A program made the position numbers and the translations under genes. 64,000 nucleotides of DNA, from positions 22,658,758 through 22,722,757 of the forward strand of contig CM073323.1 of assembly GCA_037043015.1 (NCBI GenBank), written 5' to 3'. This document shows positions 32,520 to 45,379 of the stretch, piece after piece. Position 1 is the first letter of the stretch. Every line of letters begins with the position of its first letter. This DNA comes from Bryum argenteum (taxonomy: Eukaryota > Streptophyta > Bryopsida > Bryales > Bryaceae). The notes under the pieces are model-generated. The model did no database searches. It saw only the letters and a list, made by a program, of their open reading frames with translations, and was not told the origin of the DNA.

Positions 32520-33520
32520 AGATACATTTATTTGAGTAGGAATTTTAACACTCTTGCTTTTACAAATTCAAAATTTTGACACTCTTGATTCTGTTCTACT
32601 TCTATTGTCCTCCACGTAAAATAGAGGTATTAAGGGCATGTTTTTAAAGCTTTGATTTTCAATGCAATGTTTGCATGTCATATCCAACTAAATCCATACT
32701 TACTCACAAAATATAGATTAAGAGAGATTTTGATTTTTTTATATTTTGTAATGTAAATATTATGGGGGTTGAATATTAACTCTAAAGAAATGGAGTAACA
32801 AAATATTCTTGTGGAATTTCCGAAATGAATTTTCTAATTTGGCTCAAATTTGTGTTCACAAAGCCATAGGGGATCCCGAATTTCCGATGTGTTACTTTTG
32901 GAGTGCTTCTAGTTTAGAAGTAGTTGAATATAGCAATTTCTCTTATTCATATTTTATTTTGTAAAACTAGTCTTGTATTAGAAATGATGTTGAATGAGGA
33001 TCCGAAATGCTATAGCAATCTTGGACCCGCTCCAACAAGCTCAAAGTCTACCAAGCTTATTGACTCAGAAGTGAGAACTTGTTGTTTATTGAAATTCAAT
33101 AATTTGGGTGAGAGGTTGAAATTCTAAGAACCTTCATCTAATGTTTATTTTTGAGAAAATTTGTTCCAATGGAGCTCAAAACATGTTTAGTGTTAGTGAT
33201 AAAAATCTCTAATCAATCTGAGATGGAATGTAATTATGCCATGCTTTGGGTCCAATGAGTAGCTATAATGAGATATTTAAACATGAGACTTGTTTTACCA
33301 TTGCAATTGTATTTCTCTTAAAAAGATTAATTTTTCTATGTCAGTTTTTGACCAGGGTGGACTTACAATGAAAAGCAATGACTCTCTACATTTGGAAGTT
33401 TCTTCAAAAAAGAAATTGGTTATTACTAAAACTTGTGCAATGGTGCAACATTTTTTGTTAACATTTGTTGAAGTCAAAGCAACACCCATGTCTTTTCTCT
33501 AGGTAGTAATAACCCCAATT
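32520..33520. other. AT-rich spacer with old repeat text
   Basis: 33000-33260 is a diverged copy of text at 25600-25830. No gene. Confidence 0.4.
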
Positions 33521-33524
33521 CCAT

Positions 33525-33770
33525 CAAAATGACATTATTCCGGTAAAATGGCACACCTGAACTTTCTGAACTATAGATCAAAAACCATGTGACATAACAG
33601 AATTTGAAGGTAACATTATTGAAAATGACTGACAATGTATATAAAGGAGTGATATTATTAAAAAAAATTATAATATTACAGAATATACCATTCCATGTGA
33701 GCACATATGTAAGATTTGGTGTGACAAAATGGCACATGGCATAGTGCCATTTTAACGAAATTGAGGTTTA
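33525..33770. mobile_element. MITE-like repeat, GCCATTTTA family (copy 4)
   Basis: Direct, well conserved copy of 27605-27850 with the ends AAAATGACATTATTCCGGTA and TAGTGCCATTTTAACG. Confidence 0.6.
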
Positions 33771-33849
33771 ATGTTCTTAGAATGTTTAGCAACATCAATG
33801 TTGTGGTAAACAATGTAATGTATAGTATCATAAATTTGAGGTTGAAAAT

Positions 33850-33950
33850 GCTGCTAGAACAAGCACCAAGGCAATGCTCAATTTGAGCAACATTTACAAA
33901 AAAACATTGCAAAATATGTTGCAAAACCCGCCTCCTCTTGTATAAGTTGG
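33850..33950. mobile_element. CACTA-type MITE fragment
   Basis: GAGCAACATTTACAAAA and GTTGCAAAACCCGCCTCCTC resemble the family's end and subterminal motifs. Too eroded to delimit. Confidence 0.3.
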
Positions 33951-33959
33951 TATCAAACA

Positions 33960-36496
33960 TGCAATTATATTTTTATATTGAGATTAAATTGAGAAATTAC
34001 ATTGTTGAGGATATAGGACTCCCTCATCAGTATCTCTAATTTTGGCTTTTATTTGCTGATTGTGTTGGATTGCAGTTCAAATGTACTACTGTACTAGATT
34101 AATTGTAGATTATGTGTATCACACTTGAAGTCCTTATGTACTTGTTTTTTAATAAACTTGAAAAACATCGAAAAAAAAGCATTTTCATTCATTCTAAAAT
34201 GTTATTCAAAAACTATTTGAAATAAGAATACCTTAAAAGTGAGCTATGGAAATTTGATAAAATCCCACATTAACCCCTTAAAGCACCAAATGTTGAAGAA
34301 CTACATATTCAATGAAGGCAGATATTTTAAAAAGCCATAACTTCTTCATCAAAAGTTAGATTTGGATGAAATTACTTGAGTTGGGTCCCAAATCAAGTCT
34401 AACTTGTGTGGTAAAAATTGGAAACCCATCCAATGAAAAAATGACGTGCATTTTAGTGGAGGCAACTCTTATTTTGAGTATGAATTCAAACATGGTGCTT
34501 GTTTTACTATTGTACGGCAATTATGGGAAAGCAAAAAGATGTGTTAATGACTTTTTTTACCGGATCATGATCTTATGATGTACATTAATAAGTTTGTAGG
34601 TGGAAGGTTTTTGATCCAATAAATTTCAGTGTTCAATTTGAGATGATGTTTCTACAATAACAAAAGTCATAATCACATCTGACCATAGTGTCAAATCGAT
34701 AGGTTCTCTGAGATCTACCTCTGAAGGTAGATTTCATAGAACTCATTGTCTCATTGATCTAACATCATGGGAGAGAGAGTCCTTTTTTTTATTAAAATTT
34801 CAAGTCATGCACTTGAATACACATGTAGAAAACACACAACTCCCCTAAAATTCAATAAATACTAATTCTTGAGAATTTAGAGCACGTCAAAAAATTGTTG
34901 TTGAAATTGAGTTTTTTAACTCCATAACTATACTTCATACAAATTCTTCCATTTTTGATACCACGTGAGTCTTGCTTACATATAAATACATCTTCTCTAT
35001 AAGTCACAAGAGTCTTGATATAGATTTATTTGTTCTGATGAGTTCCTTAATACTAAGATTAGTTTTTCGACACATTCTTATGCTTCGAACAAAAAGACAC
35101 ATCCTCACAACTTGTGTACTAAGTTTGAATTTTTTTTGGGTTGAATTGGGTGCTTTAAGATGCATAGTCGTGAAGTATTTTTGAGACGAGTTAAAGAAAC
35201 CGGGGAAAGTAGGTAGTGGAGGTTCTTTGTCGGGAGAGTCTAAATCAGATGAAGTTGAGCAATTCTGCTCCCAAATAGAAAAAGTTTAGATAATAATACG
35301 AGACTGAGTATACTAAAGCTTTCTTTATGCAATTGCGATTTCTTTTAACACAAGAGAATGTTCCAACAATGATCTCAATATGTTTGGTCAATTGTCTTAT
35401 TCATGATAAAAGATTTGCTCCATTCTTTAGTCTTTGATTTTTTAAAAATCCCAAGTATACACGTACCATTGTATTTTTCTAATAATGATATTAGCAAAGA
35501 GATTTGCAACAATTGGTATTCTCAAACAATGTTTACAATTTCTATGAACTTTGTTCACAAGTATTCTTCGACTCATTCAATGTTCATAAACTCCAACTTA
35601 TTTTTTATTATAACTTGATTTTCTTCAAGTATTGTTTATATAAGTTATGCTTGTTTTTAAAACAACAATAATTTTTACAATTTATTAAAGCTTCAAACTC
35701 AACTCAATGGATACATATTGTTCTTGAATGTGTTTGAAGGAAAAATAATTTACTCCTCTCTACTTGTACTTCCACTCTCTCTTCATACCCTTTCACTTAC
35801 ATCTTTTCATTTCTTAGCTTTTCATTTCTTAAATTTTCAACTCAATTATCATTCAAGTTCATTAAGACTGAAAAAGACACTTTAAGTATAAAATAGACTT
35901 TACTCACAAAAAAATCAAAGAGTACGCACAAAAAGCAAAAGGTGTATGTTAAAATAGTTTAGTATGTGATGCTCATGAACTCATTACACCCCAAAATGCC
36001 AAAACTCTTCAATTTATGGAAATTGAAACGAAGAGATTTCTTAAAAGTAAAATTTCATGTCCACTCTTCTCTATGATGCCCAAAGCTTGCATTTGCCCAA
36101 TTTTGCTTATCCATGTCTTTATATTCAAATATGATCGTCTTTGTAAGCAATTTCAAATTTGTCATCTTTTGAAAAAGAGACGGTATTTGACTTTAGGAAG
36201 TGGGCAATGGCAAGCATTGGTTATCACAAAGGACTCAATATGAAACTTTACTTTTTAGAAACCTCTTCATTTCAATTTTCATTAAAGTAAAGAGTTTTGG
36301 CATTTTGGGTTGTCATGAGGATTACATAATGAAGTATGCATTTTGAAGCACCCATTCCAACAAAAATAAAGTAAAAGCAAGATTATCTTAACTTGTCAAG
36401 ATGTTTATATTTTGTTGTAGAAACAAGAATGTGTTTGAAAGCGAGTTTTGATATTGAGGAAGTTATCCGGACTAGTAAACCCCCTCGTGGACTCCT
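33960..36496. other. AT-rich spacer, nothing recognised
   Basis: Only short chance frames. TTAACCCCTTAAAG at 34274 looks like a lone TTAA-family end, without a partner. Confidence 0.4.
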
Positions 36497-36500
36497 TTAA

Positions 36501-37427
36501 CCCCTAAAAATCCAGGAAAACCGATTCGGTTTTCAGAGATTTCGGGCAGCTCATTTTAAGCATTTAAAATGATATTTTTGCCTAAGATTTTTATTGGGTG
36601 CTCCCCATACAGTAATGTGTATGTGGTAAAATTTTCAAAGTCAAATTTTAATTTTATAACCTTCACCTAAAAATTTTAGGTTTCAAGTCCTAAACGGGCA
36701 GTTTAAAATTATTTTATTTTATTTTTTATTTTTTAGAAATATGTTCATTACCAAATTACTATTCAAATTCCAAAGTATTCGAAGTCAAAAAGTTTACCAA
36801 TTTTACAAGGGCAGCCTCCAAAACTTTCAAAAACAATCTTCACAATTTCTAGTAATTTTACAATTTTTTCTTTCAAAAATTGCCAAAATTCGAGATTTTG
36901 AATTTTTTCCAAGATTTTTTTTTTCAAAATTCACATTATCATAAATGCACCTTCTCACCGTCGAGATTTTTCTCAAACTAAATATATCATACGTGGTGCT
37001 TGTTTTACTATATGGTTGTATTTAGACCTTCTTTCATAAAATATTTTACATTAAGGTCAAAAAGTAGAATTGGTCTCTAAAATTTTGCATGAGCATACCC
37101 AACTTGATTACCTACATGAAAAAAAATGAGCGAAAAATATTTGGAATAACAATCATCAAGTTGCCCTTGGCACCATTTAGACAATGCCTCTCACGCAGCG
37201 GCAAAAAAAAGTGTTGGTCAAACTTTGATTGTTATGATCTCACAAATGACAAACATCCAACGGTTGAAATTTTGACCAGTCCTTTGTATACAAGTTAGGT
37301 ACAAGATCTTACGGTTCAAAGTCTAAAACCGTAAAAAAAAGTTTCTCCATTTCCCCATTTCCCAACGAAGGTGAAAAATGGCAGTTTTTGGTTATGGAGG
37401 TCGAGGAAACCCCTGGATTTTTAGGGG
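36501..37427. mobile_element. TTAA-flanked MITE, 927 bp, largest copy
   Basis: CCCCTAAAAATCCAGG and CCTGGATTTTTAGGGG form a perfect 16-bp terminal inverted repeat with TTAA at 36497-36500 and 37428-37431. The subterminal TTTTTGCCTAAGATTTTTA matches the element at position 1. Interior is AT-rich with no transposase. Confidence 0.8.
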
Positions 37428-37431
37428 TTAA

Positions 37432-38095
37432 TTTATACACAAGATGTATTTTTATGTAAGCAATACTCATGTGGTATAAAAAATACAAGAATTTAGTACA
37501 ACTATTGACTTACAAGAATCCATTAATTTCCAACAATGTTTTCTACACACTCCAAATCCTTGAGAACTGGGTTTCATTGAAAAAATTTGGGAGTTGTGTG
37601 TTTCCTTTATGTATGTATATTGAGGTGCATGACTTCAAATTATAAGAAAGAAAAGGTATTCGAGTCGTATATATAATGTCTAATGAAAAATAATTAATCG
37701 AGAAGGGAAGCATAAGGGACATTTTTGGTGTCTTTTCTAGATACCACAAGCTTGTCACTGCCCAATTCCATACTAAGATTACATTTGGCAGTCCAATAAA
37801 AAACATCATGATATTTAGACTACCTCCATTTTTGCTAATGTTACTAACGTAACTTTAGTAAATTTAAGTACATTTTCAACAATTGTACTAATTTGAATTA
37901 CATTTTCAATAAATACAAAGGGTGAAGGGCACATAAGGGCAATTTCAAGAAATAGACCAATTACAAGAGAGGGTTTCATCATGAATTGGCTCCATCAATG
38001 GCTTGGCTTTCATGAATTGGCCCCATCAATGACTTGGCTTGGCTTCTTATGTAAAGCGGCCCTTATTCCTAAGTGAAAACGTATATGCAAAATTG
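37432..38095. other. Spacer with short repeats
   Basis: GAATTGG(C)CCCATCAATG(A/G)CTTGGCTT is duplicated at about 37982-38042; a related inverted stretch occurs at 62830-62870. No gene. Confidence 0.45.
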
Positions 38096-38319
38096 ATTTT
38101 TGTTCTCATAGTACATAAGGAACCTTCAATGAAGTTTGAAGTTTCACAAGGAAATCCTCAAACTCAATTATACTAAAGCTTGTTATTGTTAATGATAACA
38201 GTATTCTGCAATCGTGCTCACCGATCCATGGATGCTTCAATCATGATTTGCAAATACAAACCACCGATCCATGGCTGCTTCAATCATGATTTGCAAATAC
38301 AAATGTGTTCATGGAAAAT

Positions 38320-38351
38320 CTCAACTAGAAAAGAGGGGTTTGCAACATTAG
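38320..38351. mobile_element. CACTA-type MITE, left piece split by the LTR
   Basis: ACTAGAAAAGAGGGGTTTGC and AACATTAG, continuing at 41771 with AAACGTTGC. The uninterrupted form is present at 51366 in unit D. Confidence 0.7.
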
Positions 38352-41300
38352 TGTCGGATGCCATGTATTCACTTTATCTTCCCTTACACGTTTATTGGTG
38401 TAAAACCCGTGTTCAGGTGACTCGTGTATCGTTCCAGGGATTCTGTGAAGTGACCAAGGCAAGTAGTGCTAAAACAACCAAACCCACAAACGTTCCTAGT
38501 CCCAACTTATGTTTTAGCCTTGCAGGGCAAGGGTATCCCTTTGCAAGAGGGGATGCACAAAGACTCTTTCCCTTATGTTTATCGTGGCGGAAACTTCCAC
38601 ACTTAGACTCTACACACACACACACATACTAAGGCACACATTACGTCCTCACAACTAATCCGTCCTATCCGTCCGAACTAGCAGGTCACGCAGGCCGTCC
38701 TGGTTACCCTATCACCCTTACTACAATGACGGACTCCAAGAGCTCCGAATCCGGCTAGAAGACGTCTACACGTGCAGTCACGTCTCGCGCTTAATCCGTC
38801 CTCCGAGACTACAGAGGAACCCAAGTCTGTGGCGGTGGAGGCCGGATTGGAATCCGTCCTCACACACCGTCTCCCGAACCTCCTGCACCGTAAGTGTCTA
38901 CACACAGATTTCCCTCTCTCAGACGCCTAGACCAGTTCAAGACACAAGGCACTCAAGAATACGCCCAACCCGACTTCAATTCCACAGAAACGATCTAACA
39001 AAGAATCCGGATTCCTAACTCCCAACTCACACACACAAAGTAGATCCGGCTTTCCAAGCACTCAACTGAAAAGGAGACAGGGAAATGATCACGCCGAATA
39101 TGCGCGTAAGAAGGTTCGATTAACACTCGAGCAAGGAATGCTTTGGTGGACAAAACTCCCACCTATAAGTACTTCTAAGTCAACGACTTAGATCCCTAAC
39201 TGGATTGCGGCGCCGGCCTACCAGGCCTACTCCTCAAAAAGCGGCACGCATTCCCAAAAAGAAAACACTATACTGGCCTAGGACGGATACCAATCCGACC
39301 TCCTAACTCTGGCCGTCCTTTGACTGCCGGCCTCTAAGACGTCCTACCTCTTTCTTCGCGAACTAACTCCGTGCTTGGCCGCTTGATGGCGTCGTTGCGA
39401 TACGTCCCCGCTTCACTCTCTTGCCCGTGTCGGTGATCACGCACTCGTCCTCGCCGGAGTTAGTCTCGTCCCCGCTCTTCAACTCTTCCTCTTCGAATGC
39501 TCGAGGCCGATGTCGTGAAGCTTCGCGCCCCGGAGACTTCTCGTATTCCTCGGCCGTGAGCTTCCTCTTTGCGGTGCGCGTGTTCTTGGCCGGCGAGTCT
39601 GGCTGGGCGGGTGCATCCGACTCCGTCTTCACCTTCGCCTTGCCCTTCGTGTCGGTCGGATCGGAGGGCCCGGCATCCGTCCTCGTCCAGTATCCGGCCG
39701 CGGGGTCTTGGCCGAGTAGAAGTGAAGGCCGGCATCACTACCTCCTTCATCTCGCTCCCGGACGGCGTCGAGCGAAGACCTTGACCTCGGCGTTGCTCTT
39801 CTCTACTTTCGTGGCGTACGTCTTCGCCGCCAAGAGGAATTTCTTGAATGTCTCCGCCTTGAAAACCTCCGACTCCGGATTCCGGCCTCGAACAGGTTCG
39901 CCCTCTGCAAAGCACCTCGGCCGGAACCTCGCAGATTTCCACGAGCTTTACGACTGCTCGTTTGCCGTGATTACGGCCCGCCTTCCGACCACCAGAGTTC
40001 CTCCTCCTTCTCCCGACCGTCTCGCGAAGACGTCTATTCTCCAGGATTAGCTTGGTCACTTGCTTCTCCGTCTGCCGGAATCGCTCCTCGTCCGGTTTGG
40101 AGTCCCACTTGCTTGACCTCCAAAGAACGTCTTCACTCCAAATTCTTGGCATAGCTTCGCCAGCGATCCTTGGTAGAGGAATGCGGCGCACCGGCTTCCG
40201 TGAAGTGGTGCCATGCTCGCCTCATGGGATCCGGGTGATTGGCGGACGGACTGAGAGGTGGGGGGAGTCGGGGGTCGTTCGGATTCATGGGGTTCTCCCA
40301 ATCGGCCGTAACTTCCCCTTCATCCACCGGCCTCGAGGGTTGTCACCTCTCGATCGAGTTCCGGCCTCGGTCGGATTCGTGGGAGGGGACGGGGACGGAA
40401 GGATGATTACCTCTGGACGCGTCCGCGGTGGGGTTGCCTCCGGAGCCGGCTCCTCTGGTGCGTCGGGTGGAACGTCCCCTTTGTCTGATCCGACCTCGTC
40501 CTCCTCCTCTTTCGAGTACACGGCCTTGCTATCCGTACTCTCCTCTGACTCGAACACGCCGTTGTTTTGCGGCGACAGTAGCGATCTCATAGTTCGACTC
40601 CTCCTCATCCGTCGCACCTCCTCCTTCTTGTGCAATTGGTAAAGAAAAGGAGTAATAGGGCTAGGACGGGTTTTACCTACGTTTTCCGCATGGCCGGGCG
40701 ACTAAGTCGCGGATGATCATCCCCAATCCGTCTCCCGTTCGCGCGCAAGGAGCCCAGGGCGGTGTTGGCGGCCGTGCGGTGATCCGGTGCGGCTTCTCTC
40801 CGTGAATAATCGGCGCCAAAAACTTGATGACGGCGCGCTCCCTCGGTTCTGCAATCCTCGATCGAGTAGCCATTGTTCTTGTGTGGATCCCGTGGAACGC
40901 ATCGCTTCGCCCACTTGTGTTTCGGCCGCACAACCCTACTCCGTTGTTTACGGTCGGTAGTAAACAACTCTCGATCTTTCGGCCGTCCGGGAAGCGGCTT
41001 CCCTCTAACCGTCCCCTCGAATCGGTTTGGCGCGCCGACCTTGATCTCGCGCACCATCTCCGTCGCGCAATCCCGGGGCGTATCAGCGGGCGGCTAACCC
41101 CATCCTCTCGAGGTCTTCCGTCAAGGACTTCTTCTCATTCTCCTCGATCGGAATACACGGCGACACGAGCTTGATGGAAATCTTGACTCCTCTTGCTCTG
41201 AGCGGAAGCGGACGCCGTTCTCGCCATCGGAAAGAAGTGCGCAAGGAAATAGAGTCGTCGCCGGGTGAGGTCGGCCGATGGGCGGATCGCGGCTAAGGAC

Positions 41301-41765
41301 GGAAAGCGAAAGACGGAGGGCGGGAGCGCAAGACGACAAGGGGCGCGAGAAAACGAGGAGGCGGTGGCGACAAGGGCGGACGGGTTGCCTTATATCGAGG
41401 GGGCGGAGTTAAGTCCGACCATCATGACATGGTCCGCCGCCATAATTGTCCTCCCCATGCACGGAGTCGCCTTCTAGATTTCTCGCCATTATTAAATTCT
41501 TCGCCACTCCGTCCTTCACCTACCATCATAACTCCTAATCCGTCCTCTGACAGCACGTCCTAGCCGTACGGGGACAGAGTACGGATTGGCAAATCCGTCC
41601 TACTTAACACAAACTAGATTTTAACTAATTCCTTTATTTGTAAAAACGTAATTGCCTTATACTATACGGCTTAGCAAATACATAGGTCGGATTCTAGACA
41701 CTATACTTATTCTTAATGCGCATTAGAACATAATGGCCAAAAATCGAAAAAAACGGGGTCCGACA
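38352..41765. mobile_element. Solo LTR, 3.41 kb, GC-rich
   Basis: Starts TGTCGGATGCC and ends GGGGTCCGACA (TG...CA ends with TGTCGGA/TCCGACA inverted termini), flanked by the 5-bp duplication ATTAG (38347-38351 and 41766-41770). Sequence just inside the two ends is different, so there are not two LTRs, and no gag-pol domain is visible. The centre (39.3-41.4 kb) is strongly GC-rich, unlike all other intergenic DNA here. AATCCGTCCT-type words recur at least eight times near both ends. On the minus strand long open frames follow each other in changing phase (about 41240 to 39363), including a Glu/Arg-rich coiled-coil-like stretch (DEERFRQTEKQVTKLILENR); these may be remnants of a captured or non-autonomous ORF. 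Confidence 0.65.
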
Positions 41766-42009
41766 ATTAGAAACGTTGCTTCCCTGTAAACGCTGCTCAA
41801 AACAGTCTAGCAACTTTTTGGAACTTGCTTGAGCAACGTTCTCAAGAATTCAACCAGATTATAAATTACGTTGCTTGATGATGAGATAATGTTGCTTATT
41901 TACTTAAGAACGTTGCTCAAGACGTTGCAGAGGTTGCTCAAGTTTGAGCAATGTTTTAGAAGAAAATATCGCAAAGAAAATATTGCAAACTCTCTCAAAT
42001 TGTAGTAGT
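41766..42009. mobile_element. CACTA-type MITE, right piece
   Basis: Continues the split element with GAGCAACGTTCTCAAGAATT and similar motifs and ends AAATTGTAGTAGTG, as in unit B. Confidence 0.7.
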
Positions 42010-42320
42010 GAATGCTAGATGTCCAATTAGATGCATGCGATAATTCATGGTGCATCCCTCCTGATGGTCTAGTTGTTCAACTTAATATCCCAACTTATTA
42101 ATGATCTCAGAGGCTTCCCGTGGAGCAATTTACAATGGTAATGCGAAGAGAAGCGCAACTTCATGGCCTCAAATCGATACTTAAAGAAGACAGGAGATGA
42201 GTACTTAAGTTCACGTGGATAGGGGATGTTTTAGGTTTACCCCATGACTACTTCGTGTTTGGGGTTTTTAATATACTAATTATGATGGCAGAAGTCCAAT
42301 CAATCGAAGGAGGACAAAAA

Positions 42321-42794
42321 CCCCGTCTCTATTTCCCCCTGCTGTCTTGACCCTGCTGTCTTGAATGCGCTAAAACCCCGTCTCTATTTCCCCCTGCTGT
42401 CTTGACCCTGCTGTCTTGAATGCGCTCTGACTGCTCCCACACCGCACCCGCTCTTATTTTCCTTTCGATTCCTTGAATTCTTTTATGGCGTCTTTCGGGC
42501 TGAATCTCTTCCTAAAACACCAACACAAACACAAAGATGAAAAGTCAATAATCTTCTAAGATGAAGAGGAGCAAATGAATATGAATCTAAAGAGTCACAT
42601 TACAATCGTACGGCATTGAAGTAGCTACGTACTACCGAGACTTGCTCTTTTGAATTCTGTGTTTTGTGGGGTAAGAAGGATTCAACCCAAGAGACGCAGA
42701 AAAGAATTCAAGGGCTCGAAAGGAAAAGAAGAGCGGGTGCGGTGTGGGAGCAGTCAGAGTGCATTGAAGACAGCAGGGGGAAATAGAGACGGGG
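42321..42794. mobile_element. Foldback MITE, 474 bp, 8-bp target duplication (hAT-like)
   Basis: CCCCGTCTCTATTTCCCCCT and its inverted counterpart bound arms of about 150-160 bp that include TGACTGCTCCCACACCGCAC. GACAAAAA occurs on both sides (42313-42320 and 42795-42802), and unit D shows the empty site GAGGACAATAACCGG. The left arm has a 55-bp terminal tandem duplication (TTGACCCTGCTGTCTTGAAT twice). An 8-bp duplication fits hAT-type transposition. Confidence 0.75.
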
Positions 42795-43189
42795 GACAAA
42801 AACCGGCTCATTTGGGCAGCCCTTCACTACCGGAGGAGATGGCTCTGCTGGTTGATACGGCGTGCTTAATTGATGAGCCTCGAGGTCTGTAAGAGCCGGC
42901 ACCGGCACCCGAGGCTATGTACATTTCAGTGCATCCCGGAGGGCTTCCCAAACTCAGTTTACTTTCAGCCATCTCGTAAGAAACGTTTGTGTGATTTGAT
43001 TCTTGCATTCCGCGATGGCGCTTCCCAGGTGTCGTTCTCCTTCGAACACCACTGTCCTCGTGATAGTCACGAACTCCATGTGTGCATCAGGCCTTGATAC
43101 GATACTTTCATTCATCTGTGATTCTCATTGCTGAATTCACTCCTTCACTGCTCGTGAACTTCGTGTAAATCCTGCGTGCGTGACAAACT

Positions 43190-43515
43190 TTCCATCTTCG
43201 ATCACTACAATCTTTTTTGCTGCCTGCCGGATCTCTAGGGTCCGAACATGCACACCATGGCGGTGGAGGCGAAGCTGGGTTTCATGTGCGACGAGGCACA
43301 TGTGTGGTCCTCAGCATTCGTCTGGGGACTCTTTCGTCGCTGCCAATCATCTGCGAGTTGGCGTCCACCTCCAGTTTGTTCTGGTGGAGCCATCGCGCTT
43401 CAAAGTGCATTGTGCTTCTAGGCTCGTTTTGGAGATCGCTTTACGTTACTCGCAGTTCAGCGATCACTTTGTCGACGTACTTGCTCAAATCAACTATTGC
43501 AGTTTAAGAGAGTAA
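43190..43515 (+). pseudogene. Possibly B3-like exon, array copy C, internal deletions
   Basis: The MAVEAKLGFMCDEA part and the DSFVAANHLRVGVHLQFVLV part are in different frames because of a small insertion (GCACATGTG) and a deletion near 43326 relative to unit D. After RFKVHCASRLV the sequence runs directly into LEIALRYSQFSDHFVDVLAQ, whereas in D these are separated by about 300 bp of probable intron, so the intron has been lost by deletion here. Confidence 0.4.
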
Positions 43516-44518
43516 TTTAGTACATTAATTGGACCCTACAAGCTAGGCAGGTCTGTATGCAATGCTTCAATCTGGATGTGGTAATTTTGAGACGTGTTCT
43601 CTTTTTTTGCTAAGGTAGTCATGGTCATGAAGAACGAGTACCACTTAGAGGCCTTCCTACTAACTAATTCTGAAAGTTCTGTAACTGGAGTATGTGCTGC
43701 TCTCAAATAGTCCGAGAGAGGTACTGAGCAGGTTCGAGCATTCGTCTTTAAAAGCGCATATACAACTCCGTAATGTGAGACTTATTTCGCCTCATTATCT
43801 CCACTAAAATCAGTGCGCGTGCTCAAAGAAATGGAGACTGAGTAATTTCATAACTCAAAATTCTATATCTTATCGTGGCGAAACCTTGATCGATCGAGGT
43901 TCTCTGAAAACAAAATCTCCATGAACCTGGTTGTATTTAATTTCACTAGTCCATCTGCTATTCAATTCTGTGAGCTGCTAGACCCAGAAAAGTAAATAAT
44001 CTAGAATGATGGAAGAGTTTATCTTCCAGAATTTCAATCGCAAACAGTCGAAAGTATTCTGAACGTTGGCAATGGCTGTCTACATTCCCCAGAAGATCTT
44101 CGGGTCGCAGTTACAGGAAGACGGAGGGTACTCGTCATTCCCATAAATATGGCTCTTCTGGGAGTTCGGCAATATCTGACCCCGCTACTTCCACACACAA
44201 GAACTTTGATATGTCAAACAATAGTTACTGTAGACGCTGATTCTCAGGCATGAAATGAAGCATGAACAATAGCAGTTCCTCTCCTGAGAAGCCAGTGTTA
44301 CCCATTCTCCACCTCAGTGCACAGTCATTGCACCGTTGCACGTGCTTCTGGCGCAAACTGTGCTCTACAGCAACAACTTTCCATTGAACTCCCCTGTAGT
44401 AAACACGTACGCTCCGAACTCTCATCTCCTAACCTAAGTACGTAACCGCTGGTTCAAAACTGTAAGTAAAATCGAAGACGAAAATGGGTTATTGACGATG
44501 TACTAACTGACTGTGTAG

Positions 44519-44945
44519 GTACTTGGATTTACGATCCAGAAGACTCTTTGTCCCAAACAGAATGCTGTACTACATCCTCTGGGAGTGGCCAAAGCGAAAA
44601 ATGTCTGCCACGGACATCAGCGACGTGGAAGAGGCAATCGTGGCGTTTCAAGCTGCAGCTCGCAAGTGTGAGAACAAATCTCTGGCTCGTGATTGTGACC
44701 TGGCGGTGTCGCAGAGTTTTGCGGTGTTGGAGAAGCTGAAACAATCGCTGAGAGAACAGGAAGCCCAGGTTGCGATTCATGGCGGTCCTTGTTTCAGAAA
44801 CGCTCTTTTGGATGTGCTAAAGATGTTGAGATCAATCCAAATGCGTGCAGCGTTTGAGCTTGATTCGGAGCGGGAGCGTCATACGGGTGTTGTCGAAACT
44901 GGGAAGTGTGTCGATGAATTCAAGCAATCAACTGATGCTTGGTAA
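44519..44945 (+). CDS. Conserved exon of unknown function, array copy C
   Basis: Follows a GTAAGT...TGTGTAG intron (44462-44518). Opens YLDLRSRRLFVPN and stays in frame for about 142 codons to TAA at 44943-44945. It differs from copy A mainly by single substitutions (for example AIVAFQAAARKC, ERHTGVVETGKCVDE). The retained frame suggests a coding origin. The product family is unknown. Confidence 0.45.
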
Positions 44946-45379
44946 GTAGCAGGGGCAATATCGTCAATGATTTCCAGAGTTCCAATGCGTTCTCGTTAAA
45001 AGAATAGTTGTAATTCTGATATATATTAAGTGATTCTATGCATCTTTTGTAGCAAATTAAATGAGATTTGGTAGAGTTTTGAGACTAATAAGAGTCACAT
45101 GGGCATGTAAGATATTTAGATGAGGTATTCTTTTTGAGTATCAAAAGAGAAAGTAGCAACCTTTATTTTTATTACTATAGGATTCGAAGTACAAATGTTA
45201 GAAATAATAAACCTTATCTCCATCAATGCAGTAGTCTTGCACAGAATTGTATTTTGCAGAAGCCGGAGTGGAGTTGTTACCCTTCCAAAACTATCCAAGA
45301 ACGGCCTTGTGTACCAACACACAAGCCAGTAAGTTTCAGTAACTAACAAATGGAGACATGGAGATTATTAATCATGGCT

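Noticed and set aside
39363..41057. Functional gene in the GC-rich block
   Set aside because: Frames change phase repeatedly, no start or splice arrangement gives a recognisable protein, and the block lies inside an LTR-bounded insertion.
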